Assembly (NCBI RefSeq): GCF_010183535.1
Contig: NC_071333.1
Location: forward strand, 11,716,587-11,780,586
Reading direction: 5' to 3'
Origin: Caenorhabditis remanei
Taxonomy: Eukaryota > Nematoda > Chromadorea > Rhabditida > Rhabditidae
Length of the DNA: 64,000 nt
Shown here: in pieces, positions 21,856-33,671 of the stretch
Numbering within the stretch: the stretch's first letter is position 1
Layout: each line of letters begins with the position of its first letter
The notes under the pieces: generated by a model
What the model was told of the DNA's origin: nothing
What the model saw: only the letters and a program-made list of their open reading frames with translations
Databases searched by the model: none
Program-made: the position numbers and the translations under genes

Positions 21856-24800
21856 ATAGAATTAAACAGCTTCATTGGAATCAACTCTAATCCAATTAGT
21901 ATTAAAGAACTATGTCATTTATACCAAACGTTTTCGATAAGCGATTTGTCAAGTGTTCAGACACCAGCTATATGTTTCATGCCACTGAATTTTTCAACGT
22001 CTCGTGACTTATTATAAATTGGTGGACATGTTAAGAGCACTTATAGCTGATTAGTAGGCGGAAAATGGAAATAATTTAGAATGATTGATAAACCTCGTTT
22101 ACTTGTTTCGATAATGTCAAATTTCTTTCACCGGAAGATCAGAACGATTACTATGACTTTTTGTGTAATAAAAAATAATAGAAGAAAAATGAAGGATTAA
22201 GAAGAAACATTTGTAAGCAAAACCAGAAAAAGGAAGATCTCGAAGCAACACGATGAGATTTGATCCAAGTCAAAACATTAATAATTCATTTCTGAGCCAC
22301 AGAAGAACAAAGACTTTTCTATTTATTCAGAATTAGATGCAAAAAATTCAAACAGGAAATCTTGACACTACTGGCTTATTTGTAATCTTGTAATTTTCGC
22401 TTTGCATCTTGTTTTTTTTCACGCGTTCGGTTTTCTCGCTATGAATATTTTTTTGCCTTTACGTAATTTCACCATATTTTTCCGTTTTTGATGTCAGGGG
22501 ATAGGAAATTGGGTAAATGTGAAAAATTCTGAATTTCGGTTAGACTTTTAGGATATCAACAGTTTTTCCTCATTGGATCATAAAATATTTACAATCTCCG
22601 TAAAAGTTCTATTCAAAAGTTCAATTTGCTTATTCAATTGAAAAAAAGATTCCGAGTAATCTGGCATTGAATGAAATCGAATGAAAGCCAAACTCCCATG
22701 TTCAGAATATATTGCACTTTTCCATGAGAAACTTTTGATCAGCAATAGTGGAATATGGGAAATGGTGTCTACCAAATGCAAAACTTTGCTCATGATGGAT
22801 CGGCTTGAATGGTTATGAAAAGATATGTCAAACATTGAATTACAACGCAATAACGAATTGACATATCACAATCTATGAGGAGTTTATGGAAGAGCACAAG
22901 TTTTTGGTGGCCTACGTTTTTTTTGGATGAAGAGAACAAAAACGACTATTTTTGAATTGTTCGGAACACAGACACTTGATTGTTCCAATTGTTGGTTCCG
23001 GATGAATGAGTAATCTTGATTTGTGCTTGTTTTTCTTTAACTCAACAATCAAGAGCAGTTTTATAACAGCAAGACCAGAAAGAAATAAAAACTAAAAAGG
23101 AACACGAGAATGCGGTTGACATGTTTTTGGTAACTGGGTACCCTTCCACCCACCGCCACCTTCTTTTCATTTTTTTGGACTCGAGCAGTAGTTTTTATTC
23201 TTCAAACTTTTTTCAACAAGTTTTTCCTATTATTATTTTTTATTTTGATTCCTAAAAAGAGAAAAAAAAACTTTGAGAATGCGTAACGGAGAATAAGAAA
23301 ACTGAGCAGAAACGGAGAAGAAAAGTCCTTCTCACCAGAATGACGTCTCCGTCAAAAACGTGAGTAAAACAAACATCATATTACCATATAACAAATTGTG
23401 AATAGTAAAAAGTTGAGAAACTGAGGAAGAGAAACTTGAGACAAGAATTATGGCCTCAGATTAAAGACCGAAGAAGATAGAGAAGTCGTCAAACTTTATG
23501 GTGGATTACTGCTTGAATACTGAAAATGTAGGGAACACAAACAGAATACAAAAATGAGAATATCTTTAACTTTACTGAGAAGCAAGTCAATTTGAAGTGT
23601 CAAAATCCCGCGACAAAGTAGAAGTTCCTTGAAATGTTTTTTACTAATTGAGAGCAAAGAAGTGGAAAAACAAGAAAACCCTTTTTTGAACTTCAAGAAA
23701 ATCTGTGTTTTTTCGTCTGTTTCTCTATTCTGTTTCTTCCGACCTAAGCTAAATTAAATTGGAACGAGAAATGTGTTGAAGCCATAAGAAAATGAGATAC
23801 CGACAAATAGAACGTGTGAAACAAGTGACAAACATCCGGTTTTGTTTTGATTTCTGGAAAACGTCGTTTAAAAAAACAAAACGGGAGAAAAGAAAGGGCA
23901 GGAGGTCATCAATGTTTCGTCGAAGGACACAATCGACGATCTTGGGTGAGCAAACGATCAGAATAAGGAATAACCGAGGGACAGCTATGCATTCAAAAAC
24001 TTTTTCTTTTATTCCGAAACGTCGATGTCCCCCGCCATAGTTTCGAATGTCGTCTCACTTTTTGTTTCAGTGAGACTCTCCAAGTGATTTTTGAGAAAAT
24101 ATGCGAGAACGATATGCATTCATTATTGTGTCACTAGGAAAATCAAAAAAGGTTGAGAAGTGGGAACAACCCGTGAGAAAAAGACAAGACGAACGGAAAT
24201 TTAAATAGGACGATTCTAGAAATCCTTGTGAAGAAGTGGTGTACTTTTTTGTTTTGAACAAAACAGCATAAGTAATTTCCGTTCACTCAGAAAATATAAA
24301 ATCCCAGGAAGGCATGTTTTCGGAATATTATCTTATCCGGTCATTCTTTATCGAAAAATATCAAAATCCAAAAAGAGAAAAATGCATTGCGAAGTTATTT
24401 TTATTTTGAAGTACTTGGTGAGTGAGAAAGGTCGAGAATAGTATTTCGGAGAGTATTGAAGTGAGAGTAAAGATCAAAATGAAATCTGTCCGGTCTAAGA
24501 CACCGCCACAATCAAACAGTGAGGAAGAAATATTCCTAATTTCTTATTTTCTACTACTTATCAAATGTATGATTCACCACGTCTTCCTCATTTAGATTAA
24601 TCTAAAAAAAGATACCAACTACTTAGACTTCCATTCGGTCAAATTTCACAGAATCTAGAATCAAAACGCGACTGGATCGTGAATTTTTCAGAGTTTTCTT
24701 TGAACATTTTTGAGTAGTATGATGTCGACAAGAAGGAAATGTATGTCTTCTAGAAAAGAAAAACTGCAGAAAAAAGGCGAAAGATTGCTAAAAACATGGT

Positions 24801-25119
24801 TACACGCTGAAAATGAGACGATTCGAATGGGTCCTAGGAGAGAATATGAGACTTTTTTCCGTTGAAAATTGAGATGTTCTTATATGCAAGCGTAAGGGTA
24901 ACAAAGTTTTTTTTTCTTCGTCACAATACATAACCATAAAACAGAATGAAAACTATAAAATAATGCAATAACTTTCTCGTCTTCCAACTCAATTTGTGTG
25001 GTGTGCCCATCTTTTGGCTATGATCTCTTATGAAAGCCAGAATAACTTTCACGTGTATAAGATACATCACATTTTTTGCATTTCAACGGAAAGAAAAGAA
25101 ACATTTGCGCAGGAAACAT

Positions 25120-28100
25120 TTAATTATTCATATTATGTGCTATAACTACACTTTTCTCGGTGAACGAAATTGGGATAGAAGCTCTGACTCGTCGTCCGTT
25201 CTCTACCAAATAGCATTCTCCAGAGAATCCGATCGCTTTCACTATTTCACCGGCACGCAGTATGACTCCAGTTGATGGATCTGAAAAGTGCAAATTGCAA
25301 TTTCTCTTTGGTGTAATTGTTTGAAAGGCTTCGGAATTGAACTTTGATTGAAATTTTGTTCAATTTGTTTCGATTGAAAGTCGTTTTAAATAGGATGCAA
25401 AAAACTAATTAATCGTGTGTCTTAACTGGAATACCTTGAAAATCAATGACGACACTCCGTCTTTGTGGGAAATAATGCTTCCGTCCTTCTCGAATTGCAT
25501 ATTGTCGGTGGAATGATACTTTTGGAGTTTCAGTGGAAATACTCGGTGAACGATCACAAATTGAGTTCACTCTAAATAAAAAAGGATGAATAATTGAATG
25601 TGCAAATTATGTACCTGTTAGATGATATACATGAACTTGCCATTACACTTCTATATAAATTTAGTTGATATCCTAACCCATTTTCATGGACTCTTGCATA
25701 TTCCAACGCGTCATTTGACTGCAAAAAAAAATGTAAGAATCTAAATCCAAGATTGGCTCCAACCTTCAAACAAATTATCTGTTGACAACTAGTCTCTGAT
25801 ATCTCTTTTTTCATTTTTCTAATCGACTCCATGACATTTTGAATAACAGTTTTCCCATTATTCGGCCAATTAATTGCACTTGGGAAATAATTCTCATCAA
25901 TTATCATTGACTCAACATCTTGTGCAAAAATATTGACTGCAAAAGGAAAGGTGCACGTTCGAAAATCAAACATATTGACCTGAATATGGTGACTATTGAA
26001 TAAAATAATAATACAAATATTCTCACCAGTTCCCTTGAAACATAATTGCTGTTTCTCTCAATCATCAGTCTCAAGTCATAATGAATCTCGAATGAGTCAG
26101 TGCAGTGTTTGATCATTTTTGGAGTTTTGCTGAAATAATCTTGTTTTTAGCTGAATTTCATTAATCCATCAACTGACTTTTCGGTCCAATCCTCACCGGT
26201 TCTTGTGGCAACTTCTACAGTTTTTAATAATTCATGAACCTGGAAACTTTGCAATTTTTCTCGTTTCGAACAAAACTTTTGACTTGCCATATCTGAATCT
26301 GTGCACTGTACTATATCATTAGTAGCGTTCACTATTAATTCGCTCAGTGAATTTTGAGTAGACCTCACGTATCCGGGAATATCAATGATGTGAATGATAT
26401 GGTTGTTCTCATTGATAGTTCCTACACTGATTCCAGAGTCCGTCACCACACTTCCACGATCATAGGAATCCGGATAAATATCAAGAAGAAGATTGATTTT
26501 GTCAATGATATATTTCACTGTTCTTGAGTATAGTGCTGTCACCAGACTGTCTCTCATCAAACGGCTCTTAGAAAACATTTTGTAAAAAGTGAGGGAATTT
26601 TTATAAGACTCACATCTATCAGAGCATCAGAAACCATAAATCTATACATTGTTAATGCAGACACTCCTAGTAAACTGCAAGCATCTTCCAAATCTGAAAC
26701 GCAGATTTTATGGAAATCTCACAAAATCAGGTTACCTGCAATGTTGTCAATTTCTGATGCAGTACTTTCAGTCTTGAAGTTGATGTTATTCAATAAAATG
26801 CAAGCAGAAATAATCTGAAAATATGCGTACTTCAATTCGGAATAAACTACGGAACTCTTACTTTCAGCACATCTGCTACATCCACACCAACTGAACTCAA
26901 TGCAATCTTGATTTCATCAAAACTTCCATAGTTGTAACATGTTTCTCGTAATCGAAAACCAGCAATTTTGTATTTATCTTTTTCGGCGTCACTTAAGTCA
27001 TTTGCGACAACGGCAAATATATTTGCCCGACATCCTCTGCTCATTGATTCAATTGGGAAGTGAGACAGAGAAATTCGATGTAGACGATTTTCTTTCGTTT
27101 GGAACACGTAATGAAGGGCAGCTTTCGAGCATTGATTATTATAAGGGTTATTGGCGGTGAGAAAAGGTCGGAGGATTATAAGAGACGTTTTAAATATTTG
27201 ACTCAGTTGGCCCTGACTATCCAATCTTTTTACAATGTCCATACATATGAGTTCAGCAACATGGGATTTACCTGATCCAGAGACTCCCCTGAAAATTATT
27301 GATTGTAAGGATAATTCCACTATTTTAGTTACCTTAGGAATAGTGTGGAGCTTTTTGATTCGAATAGAGAAGACGTGATTGTAGGGATAACCGAATAAAA
27401 ATTGCATCTTGGAGAAGAGACAGTGTTGAAAGGATTCACAAAGAATAACTGTCCACCTCTTGAAAACTGGAAACGTAAGATTTACTAAAACCTAAATGTA
27501 AAATAACTTGACTAACCCAACACTGTCCCTGGGTGAATCTTTTGTTGATAGCGTCCACAAATTCTCGGTGATTACACATTGAGAGAAAAGCAACTGAAGA
27601 TGACATAAATGATGAAGTTTGAGCTAAAAATTACTGTAATCACAGAGTTTGTCCTTTATCACAATAGTTATACATTTAAATTTCTGGTTTGTGTTAAACC
27701 TCCCTAGTGTAGTTGTTTGAAGTTGCTCAATTGGCTTCTTTGTATGTTCTTGAAACGTTCGCATTGGTTTTGGCGGCGGTACCGGAGGTCCTTGTTGTCT
27801 ATTAATCCCAATCGAGAGACTTTCTTAATTAGATAATTGTATGATGTTCTGATTGTTCAGTTCGAAACCTGTTCTTTTAACTTTTCCGATTCTTGCATTT
27901 ATTTCTTTGGTAATCTCATCAACTTTCGTAAAAGTTTCCCGTCTTCTCAAGGATGTGATGAATCCACTAGTAGAAGAAGATGGAAGTGCCATGGACAACC
28001 TGATTTGAGGAAAACTGTTGGTAAGAATAAAAGTGTTAGCTTTCAAAATCACCTCTTGTTAACAGGCTCATCGTTAACAGCATTCACCAAATGTGATGTT

Positions 28101-28634
28101 GACATGGATAATGGCTTGTTTAGTTTCGACAGATTGGAACCACTGCGAAATGCAGCTATAAATTATCTTCTATTTTTGAACATTCTATTTGAACCCTTAC
28201 CAATTGGCTGCTCAGGCTGAGGTACCGGAGTATGAGCACAAGATTCTCTTGATCCGGTTGAAAATAACGATGTTGACAGCCGCGAGTCTATTGAATTGTC
28301 TCTGAAATAAATATAATAAGAGTGTTCGTCTTGGAAAAAAGAAATAACAAAACCTTGATAGCATTTTCTTCGAGCTTTTCTCATCGGGCTCATCTTGCTC
28401 AGCAAGTGCTGATTCAAGACGAGCTTTTACCATTTCAAGTTGCTGAGAAAGCTGGAAAAGAGAAACTGTTACAAAAATTACGAAAAATAATGTTACAATT
28501 TCAATATCCGATCGTAACCTATTCACATCTACTGATTTTGCTGGATTTCTCAGCATTGTTGAAGATTTATTATGAGGAGGAGGTGGCGGCGGGTCCATAG
28601 GACGTTGTCGTGGTAAAGTGGTACTGGACCACAT
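25120..28634 (-). CDS. Highly divergent myosin-like motor protein with SH3-like C-terminus
   Basis: Seventeen minus-strand exons join in phase (28634-28497, 28451-28354, 28301-28201, 28155-28053, 28014-27869, 27823-27635, 27593-27517, 27466-27333, 27288-26862, 26814-26736, 26693-26614, 26566-26178, 26129-26027, 25979-25764, 25718-25615, 25571-25435, 25280-25120), about 893 residues. Order: a PPPPPP stretch, a short coiled coil (about 38-75), a basic Ser-rich part, a proline-rich PPVPPPKP motif, then a myosin head. Head landmarks are FFVNPF, P-loop GVSGSGKSH (330-338), a switch I position reading NNQCSK (about 379-384), and switch II DIPGY (586-590) followed by NSLSELIVNATND, the relay equivalent. 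QQIICLKSN matches the HFVRCIKPN region. No IQ motif is evident. The last 55 residues resemble an SH3 fold. Altered switches suggest little ATPase activity. Myosin XVIII is the closest analogue I can name. The N-terminus could extend upstream. Confidence 0.78.
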
Positions 28635-29568
28635 TTTTCAAGTCTCGCAAACCAGATGAAACAAAAAATAGATAATCAGATGTTAAAAAAGATAGATTAT
28701 AGTTTATTGGAATTGAGAAGCAAATCTTGTTTTTAATCAAAAAGAGACCAATATCAATAAGCAAACAGAAGAAATCGAGACCGGCGATTTGACAGCTTGG
28801 GTGACAGCTCTCCATGCGCCGCCAGTTATTTTCTGATGGACATTCGATCGCAAGACATGGGTGGCATGAAACTTGGAAGCATTGATCAAGGGTAAACGGA
28901 TCATCGTTGAGAATCAGTTTCTGGAAAGTTGGAATTGCAAAAACCACATTAGTGAAGAAAAATGCCACATCCCTTCCAAACTATTCACAGGATAATTAAT
29001 TATTTAAGGCAAATTCAGAAAGTACATATCCTATGTTTTTCTTATGCCCTCCAATTTCTTCAAAACACAACTGGATGTCTTCTGGTCTACTGAAGAAATC
29101 AAATTTCCGAATTGTGGAGTTTCGAAATTAGAGCTACTTACCCAATCTCAACTACATCAGTCTTCTCTTACCAATCAACTCCACTTTCTTGTTTTTCTTA
29201 GTCAATTCTTCGAGTCACCGCATCTGGATGTTTCGCAATAAACAGTCATTGTATAAATTCCTATGATACCGCGCGCCAGTTATACAACCTGTATTTACTT
29301 AGTTTAAATTTTCGAATTGAGTCATTGTGTCATCTGACCTTCTTTGTATTTCTTTTTGTCCCCACCTTTGAATTTCGTTTCCTCACCGCCGGTTTGATTC
29401 ATGACGAGGTTTGCGGTCTCCACCTGTACACCATCACACCTCATTAAACCTGTTTTCAATAGGCCTTTTTAATCGAATCTTGAGTTGTCTCTTCAAATTC
29501 TCACAATTTTCGTCAGCATTGCAGATTTGTCTCGTTTGTCACTTGGAAACTTCGGTTAGAAAGAGAAC
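28635..29568. other. Spacer between myosin-like and EF-hand genes; possible extra exons
   Basis: The spacer separates divergent genes. On the minus strand two segments could be exons: about 29110-29033 (preceded by TTTCTTCAG) and 28923-28700 (preceded by TTTCCAG). They join in phase and give a cysteine-rich peptide containing CFQVSCHPC and ESCHPSC. I could not find a start or a downstream donor. They may be a small secreted-protein gene or an unplaced 5' part of the myosin-like gene. The plus-strand frame at 29044-29241 overlaps them antisense. Confidence 0.3.
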
Positions 29569-32500
29569 ATGACGTCGCTGACTCCAGATCGTAAGTTTAT
29601 ATTATTTTCTATATCATCCTTTTGTTTGGACTTCATAGCTCTATAAATAGAAACGTTCAGTTGATGGCAACCTGATAGAGAAAGCACAGAGCAAAAACTA
29701 GAAACCGTAATCTTTCCCTTCCATCTGGATTCAGTTCTGCAATGTGTGGATTATACTAACATAAAAATAATAGGCCGCAATATTTCATCTAAAGTACTTC
29801 TTTTTATGTTTTTTCTGTCTTTCTCTTCTTCCCCCCCCCCCCCCCTACCTCAATCCCAAGTAATCTTTTGCCAGAGGATTTATTGAGAGAACGCAAAAAT
29901 GCACTAATTCATCATTTCTTGATGGGAAGATGGGAAACGTGAAGACAGAAATTTTTGTTTCAACAACAGCTGTCGTCGCTTTCTCCTTCCGGCGTCATCT
30001 TGTCTCTTGTCAAACTTTTGTTGAATGTCAGCAAGGCGTTAGTATTCATGAAACACTGCAGAACATTTTGATAATGTCATCGGAGAGAATGCTGAATGAC
30101 TAAGTTTGTATACATGGAAAAAAATCAACAGGCGTAGGTGTTCACACTTTGATATTTATGTTTTTTGAGAGTGGGGAAAAGATACGAAACAATTTGACAT
30201 CTACAAGGGTTGTCGGTGAAAAAGAACAGATGTCCTCATTTTAGAGGGAATATTAATATTAATTAGACAATAACTCGTGTATTTACTTTAAACGGAACAA
30301 GCTTTTGTTCTATAAAAGTTCACTTGACTTTTGCTCCGGAAGCAATGTTAGACATTAACCTAGCCTCGCCCTATATTTCATGCTTAGCTTCACATCTCAT
30401 TCTGCCTGCCACATTCAGCTCAAAGAATGTGTCAATGAGCCAATAAATCCATGCATTTTGCTTCTCGTGGTCGGCCGGACCCCTAACGGAGGAGCGCGCC
30501 TTCTCCGCCTATAATGTCTCCGCCCATTTTCACAGCTCGCTGAGCAAAACATAGGCACGACACATACTCAAAAGAGCATCTGCCCTCAGCTCCTTCAAAC
30601 TTTCCCTTTGAGTTTGTGAGTGTATTTCCTGAGTGAGAATATCACTTCATCATTTGAATAATGACTGCTATTGCAAGCCCGGTTAATCACGACATCATCT
30701 GTCAACGATATGTGTTGGATGACCTCCGTAAGTAGAAACCGATACAAGTGTGCATTGGTGGTAGGGCACAGAAAATCTACTGATTGCCACGATCACTTAA
30801 AGTTTGACAATGTTCTGTAAGAGGTTATGAACTGTAGTAATTGAAAATAAGGATAAAATATCAAACACACCGTTTTCCAAATTTTGCTGCTTTTAATGAT
30901 TTTGATATTCTTCATCACAATGTTGTTTGATTTTTAATACTTCCTTCTATTCAGCTTCCTTATTCTTTCTGTATAGTGCTTTGTAGTAGTTCTAGACGAA
31001 CATCTAAAATAAACAAATTCACTGAGCCTTTCCTCTTCTTCTTGCGACGTGGATTTATATAATGTGCTCTTCTTCTCTTCCTCTTAACCCCTCGGAACAT
31101 GTGGAAGTCATAACTCAGATAAAGTGTCAAGTTACCCAAAAAAAACTTAGTGTCGTCATTCCCTTCAACACCAACTTTTATCTTTTTCTCTCAAAGAAGG
31201 GCAACTTTGAGAATGTGTTGCCAATCATCGCATTCTCTGCAGTGTGCCTCTAGATGGGAAACTCTTTTCTTCCAAATTGGGAAACTTTTGCGAAGAATGG
31301 GTGTGCAACACACAAAATTGCTATAATTTGGTCTGCAAATAACTTTAATAGCGGACACTTTTTTGTGGGCGGAGGGAGGACAAAGTAATACCATAAATCA
31401 GTTCAAAGCAGATGAGAACCAGAAATCTGAAGCAGTTGAATTTTGTGTTACGCTCATTCTGAATGACGTTTATTCGTCTATTTTAAATCTGAGAATGGAG
31501 GGATTGACAAGTTGTAAAAGGTGCATTTCTCAGACACGGAAGTGCTTTCTGGTACGTAGGTGTTAGATCATACTACACATCTAGCATGGAACTTTTTTCC
31601 CGAGTTAACACACTGGCCGACGTTAATTGAATTTCTACTAAGAAACCTCATTTAAAATGTGTTTGCTTGTACTTTGGTCATTTGTTTTAATTAAACCTAA
31701 CAGTATTCTTCATCTTCATTGCCCACTTTAGCTCTTCTTTTAGTTTAAAGAAAGGATGTAGGCGTAGTGCAATTCCATAGGGGCACATTCTTCAGTGCGC
31801 CTATCCAATGCCATACTATAGGTGAAACAGAGGAGGTTCCAAAAGAGCAAATGGCCATCCTTTTGTTTTATGGGTGCTCTTTTGCAAACGAAGAAAACGA
31901 AAGCAGGAGAATTGGAAATCGGGATTGGTTCAAAAAATCAGAACCTGATGTGTAGGCCTCTGTTCGATTCCATCTTTCAATTTGTGATCGTTGATGCCGT
32001 CACACAAACTAGCCATAAATTCTTTGCTCGCGCCAGAAACGTTTATTTTAATTGAATTGAGTCCCATGCCCCGGAAAGGTCTCGAATCAAACCTTCTTAA
32101 TCGAATTGAAATTTGGTGACTTTATGACGCATCGATACATCCAAGGCTATTTCTGAATAGAAAGAAAGTGGGAAGACGTGATTTTTAGAACATGAAGGGT
32201 TTTTCATGCAGAAGAAAAATGGGAAAGAAGATGAATTTATTCATTCATGTACGTCCTCATTTTGCTCTTATTTTGTGTAGTCCTAGAGCAAAGCTTATTG
32301 AAACTAGAAAACACTTTGTGGGAACAAGTGTATTTTGGGAGGAAAAAAGACATCAAAGTAATATATGCACATTTCAGAACTCTCTGAGACATTCGACCTT
32401 CTTGATGTCGACAAAGACGGTCGTCTTTCACGTAACGAGATTGCTGCTCTTCTGAGAACCATCAATGTTGAGCCAACTCGTGTCGAATTGGACTTCATCT

Positions 32501-33671
32501 TTGGAGAGATGGACACGGACAGTAAGTTCACCTGTTTTCACTTTCACAGTGATGTCACACCCCAACATATTGAAGAGACGGGGGAGTCCACCAGCGCCGA
32601 GGGTGGTTTTCACTCTACCTTCTCCGCGGCTGACATTTTTACAATCTATCGGAGTGTGTATACAAACACAACCAACCGACATGTGGGCCTCCTTAGCTCA
32701 GTTGGTAGAGCGTGAGACTTTTAATCTTAAGGTCAGGGGTTCGAGTCCCCTAGGTGGCTTGACTTTTTTGTCTTTTTTTTCTTCATTGTTCACATTACCC
32801 ACATCATTTTTGGTCGTTGAACTGCTAGATCCAGAGGTAATGGGCCGTATGAAATGACCAAGAATTGGCAATTTTCTCTGATTTTTGTTGTGTTGTTGAA
32901 GAATAGAGTCAAGTCATAAGAAACATTGACATGATGAGCTATTAAATTTCTTTCATAGGATCTTTGTCCCAAAAACGTGTGGGCGCTCCGGAAATACAAA
33001 GAACACTGGAGTATCGTTTACAAGAAGCACTCATACTTTGATATTTCCATCCTTTCACTATGCATATCTATTTCAGAGACTGGAAAAATCAGCAAGGAAG
33101 AGTTCGTCAACTACATGAAGTCTCCACCAATTCATAGAACCACTCTTCGCGAACTCGAAGTTCAGTTTCGCAAGTTCGATTCGGATGGTGACGGAGCTAT
33201 CACTGAAGGTTTGTTAGTTTCACCCACTCCTTTCTTCGTTTTCGTTTTCAATCCTCTAGAGAGAGGACACACAATCATTTCTTGAAACTTTTTCTGCCGC
33301 CGACTTGCTTAAGCCAATCCACAAAGTTTGTGCTCTCGGTCTCCCAAAGTTCATTTATTTCAGTGAGCAAAGCAAAAAAAAAGAGATAGATAGAAAAGAA
33401 TTGCGGGGAGATAGAACGCGCTATTCCATCTTGCTCCACCTAAAAAACTGTGTGCCAGGAAGGAAAGGAGAAGACAAATTATACGTTTTTCTGTCTTCCT
33501 CTGCTCCTGCAAAAACTGATTTCCTTTTTTGCAGACGAAATGGCGGAAATCCTTAGAAGCACCGCCGACTTGGAAGATCGTGCTGCTATTGGAGATATGT
33601 TCAAAGCCACCGACTTGAATGGGGATGGAAAGATCACATTCTTCGAATTTGTCAAAATGATGCAAGAATGA
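29569..33671 (+). CDS. Four-EF-hand calmodulin-like protein with two alternative first exons
   Basis: Shared exons are 32378-32521, 33077-33208 and 33535-33671. Two alternative first exons feed them with the same phase: 29569-29590 (MTSLTPD) and 30661-30727 (MTAIASPV...). The isoforms are 144 and 159 residues. Four Ca2+-binding loops are intact: DVDKDGRLSRNE, DTDKTGKISKEE, DSDGDGAITEDE and DLNGDGKITFFE, each with acidic residues at positions 1, 3 and 12 or conservative substitutes. Spacing and length match calmodulin or troponin C, but the sequence is neither; it is a calmodulin-like Ca2+ sensor of unknown partner. Both first exons have separate upstream regions, so alternative promoters are likely. 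The 1.65 kb intron after 30727 is otherwise gene-free, and the next intron carries a tRNA gene in sense. AATAAA lies at 33873-33878. Confidence 0.9.
29831..29845. repeat. C15/G15 homopolymer in EF-hand gene intron
   Basis: Fifteen uninterrupted C on the plus strand, inside the intron after the distal first exon. It is the second long C/G tract in the window and has the opposite sense relative to its host gene from the one in npr-1. Confidence 0.95.
30520..30660 (+). promoter_or_regulatory. Likely proximal promoter of the EF-hand gene
   Basis: A compact GC-rich block precedes the second first exon: TCTCCGCCTATAATGTCTCCGCCC holds two CTCCGCC elements around a TATAATG. The 5' untranslated part then runs without an AG acceptor directly before ATG 30661. 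This fits an internal promoter that gives the longer N-terminus. I infer this from position and composition only. Confidence 0.35.
32687..32759 (+). tRNA. tRNA-Lys(UUU), atypical, inside an EF-hand gene intron
   Basis: The 73-base cloverleaf reads: acceptor GCCTCCT/AGGTGGC, D arm GCTC/GAGC, anticodon arm TGAGA-CTTTTAA-TCTTA (anticodon TTT at 34-36), T arm AGGGG-TTCGAGT-CCCCT. A and B boxes are intact, and a T6 Pol III terminator follows at 32764-32769. Oddities: a T-T mismatch at 4:69, a G-T pair at 28:42, and discriminator T rather than the G usual for eukaryotic tRNA-Lys. The body is unlike canonical GCCCGG-type tRNA-Lys. It could be a diverged or pseudo-tRNA, or one whose anticodon has changed. 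It is transcribed in the same direction as the host gene. Confidence 0.85.

Larger units (their letters stand above)
19528..25119. other. Intergenic, upstream of npr-1
   Basis: This 5.6 kb spacer should hold the npr-1 promoter. It is AT-rich with many A and T runs. It contains the inverted coding-fragment pair at 20907-21190 and two isolated minus-strand frames (21445-21855, 136 codons; 22578-22850, 90 codons) that have no splice context or recognisable motif. I see no convincing complete gene. Confidence 0.5.

Noticed and set aside
27333..27407. Start MQFLFGYPYNHVF as N-terminus of the myosin-like head
   Set aside because: This frame does not join the P-loop exon in phase; the frame reading SLFESKSSTLFLR does, and it connects upstream through FFVNPF.
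29044..29241. Plus-strand 65-codon frame
   Set aside because: No splice context, and antisense to a more exon-like minus-strand segment; not kept as a gene.
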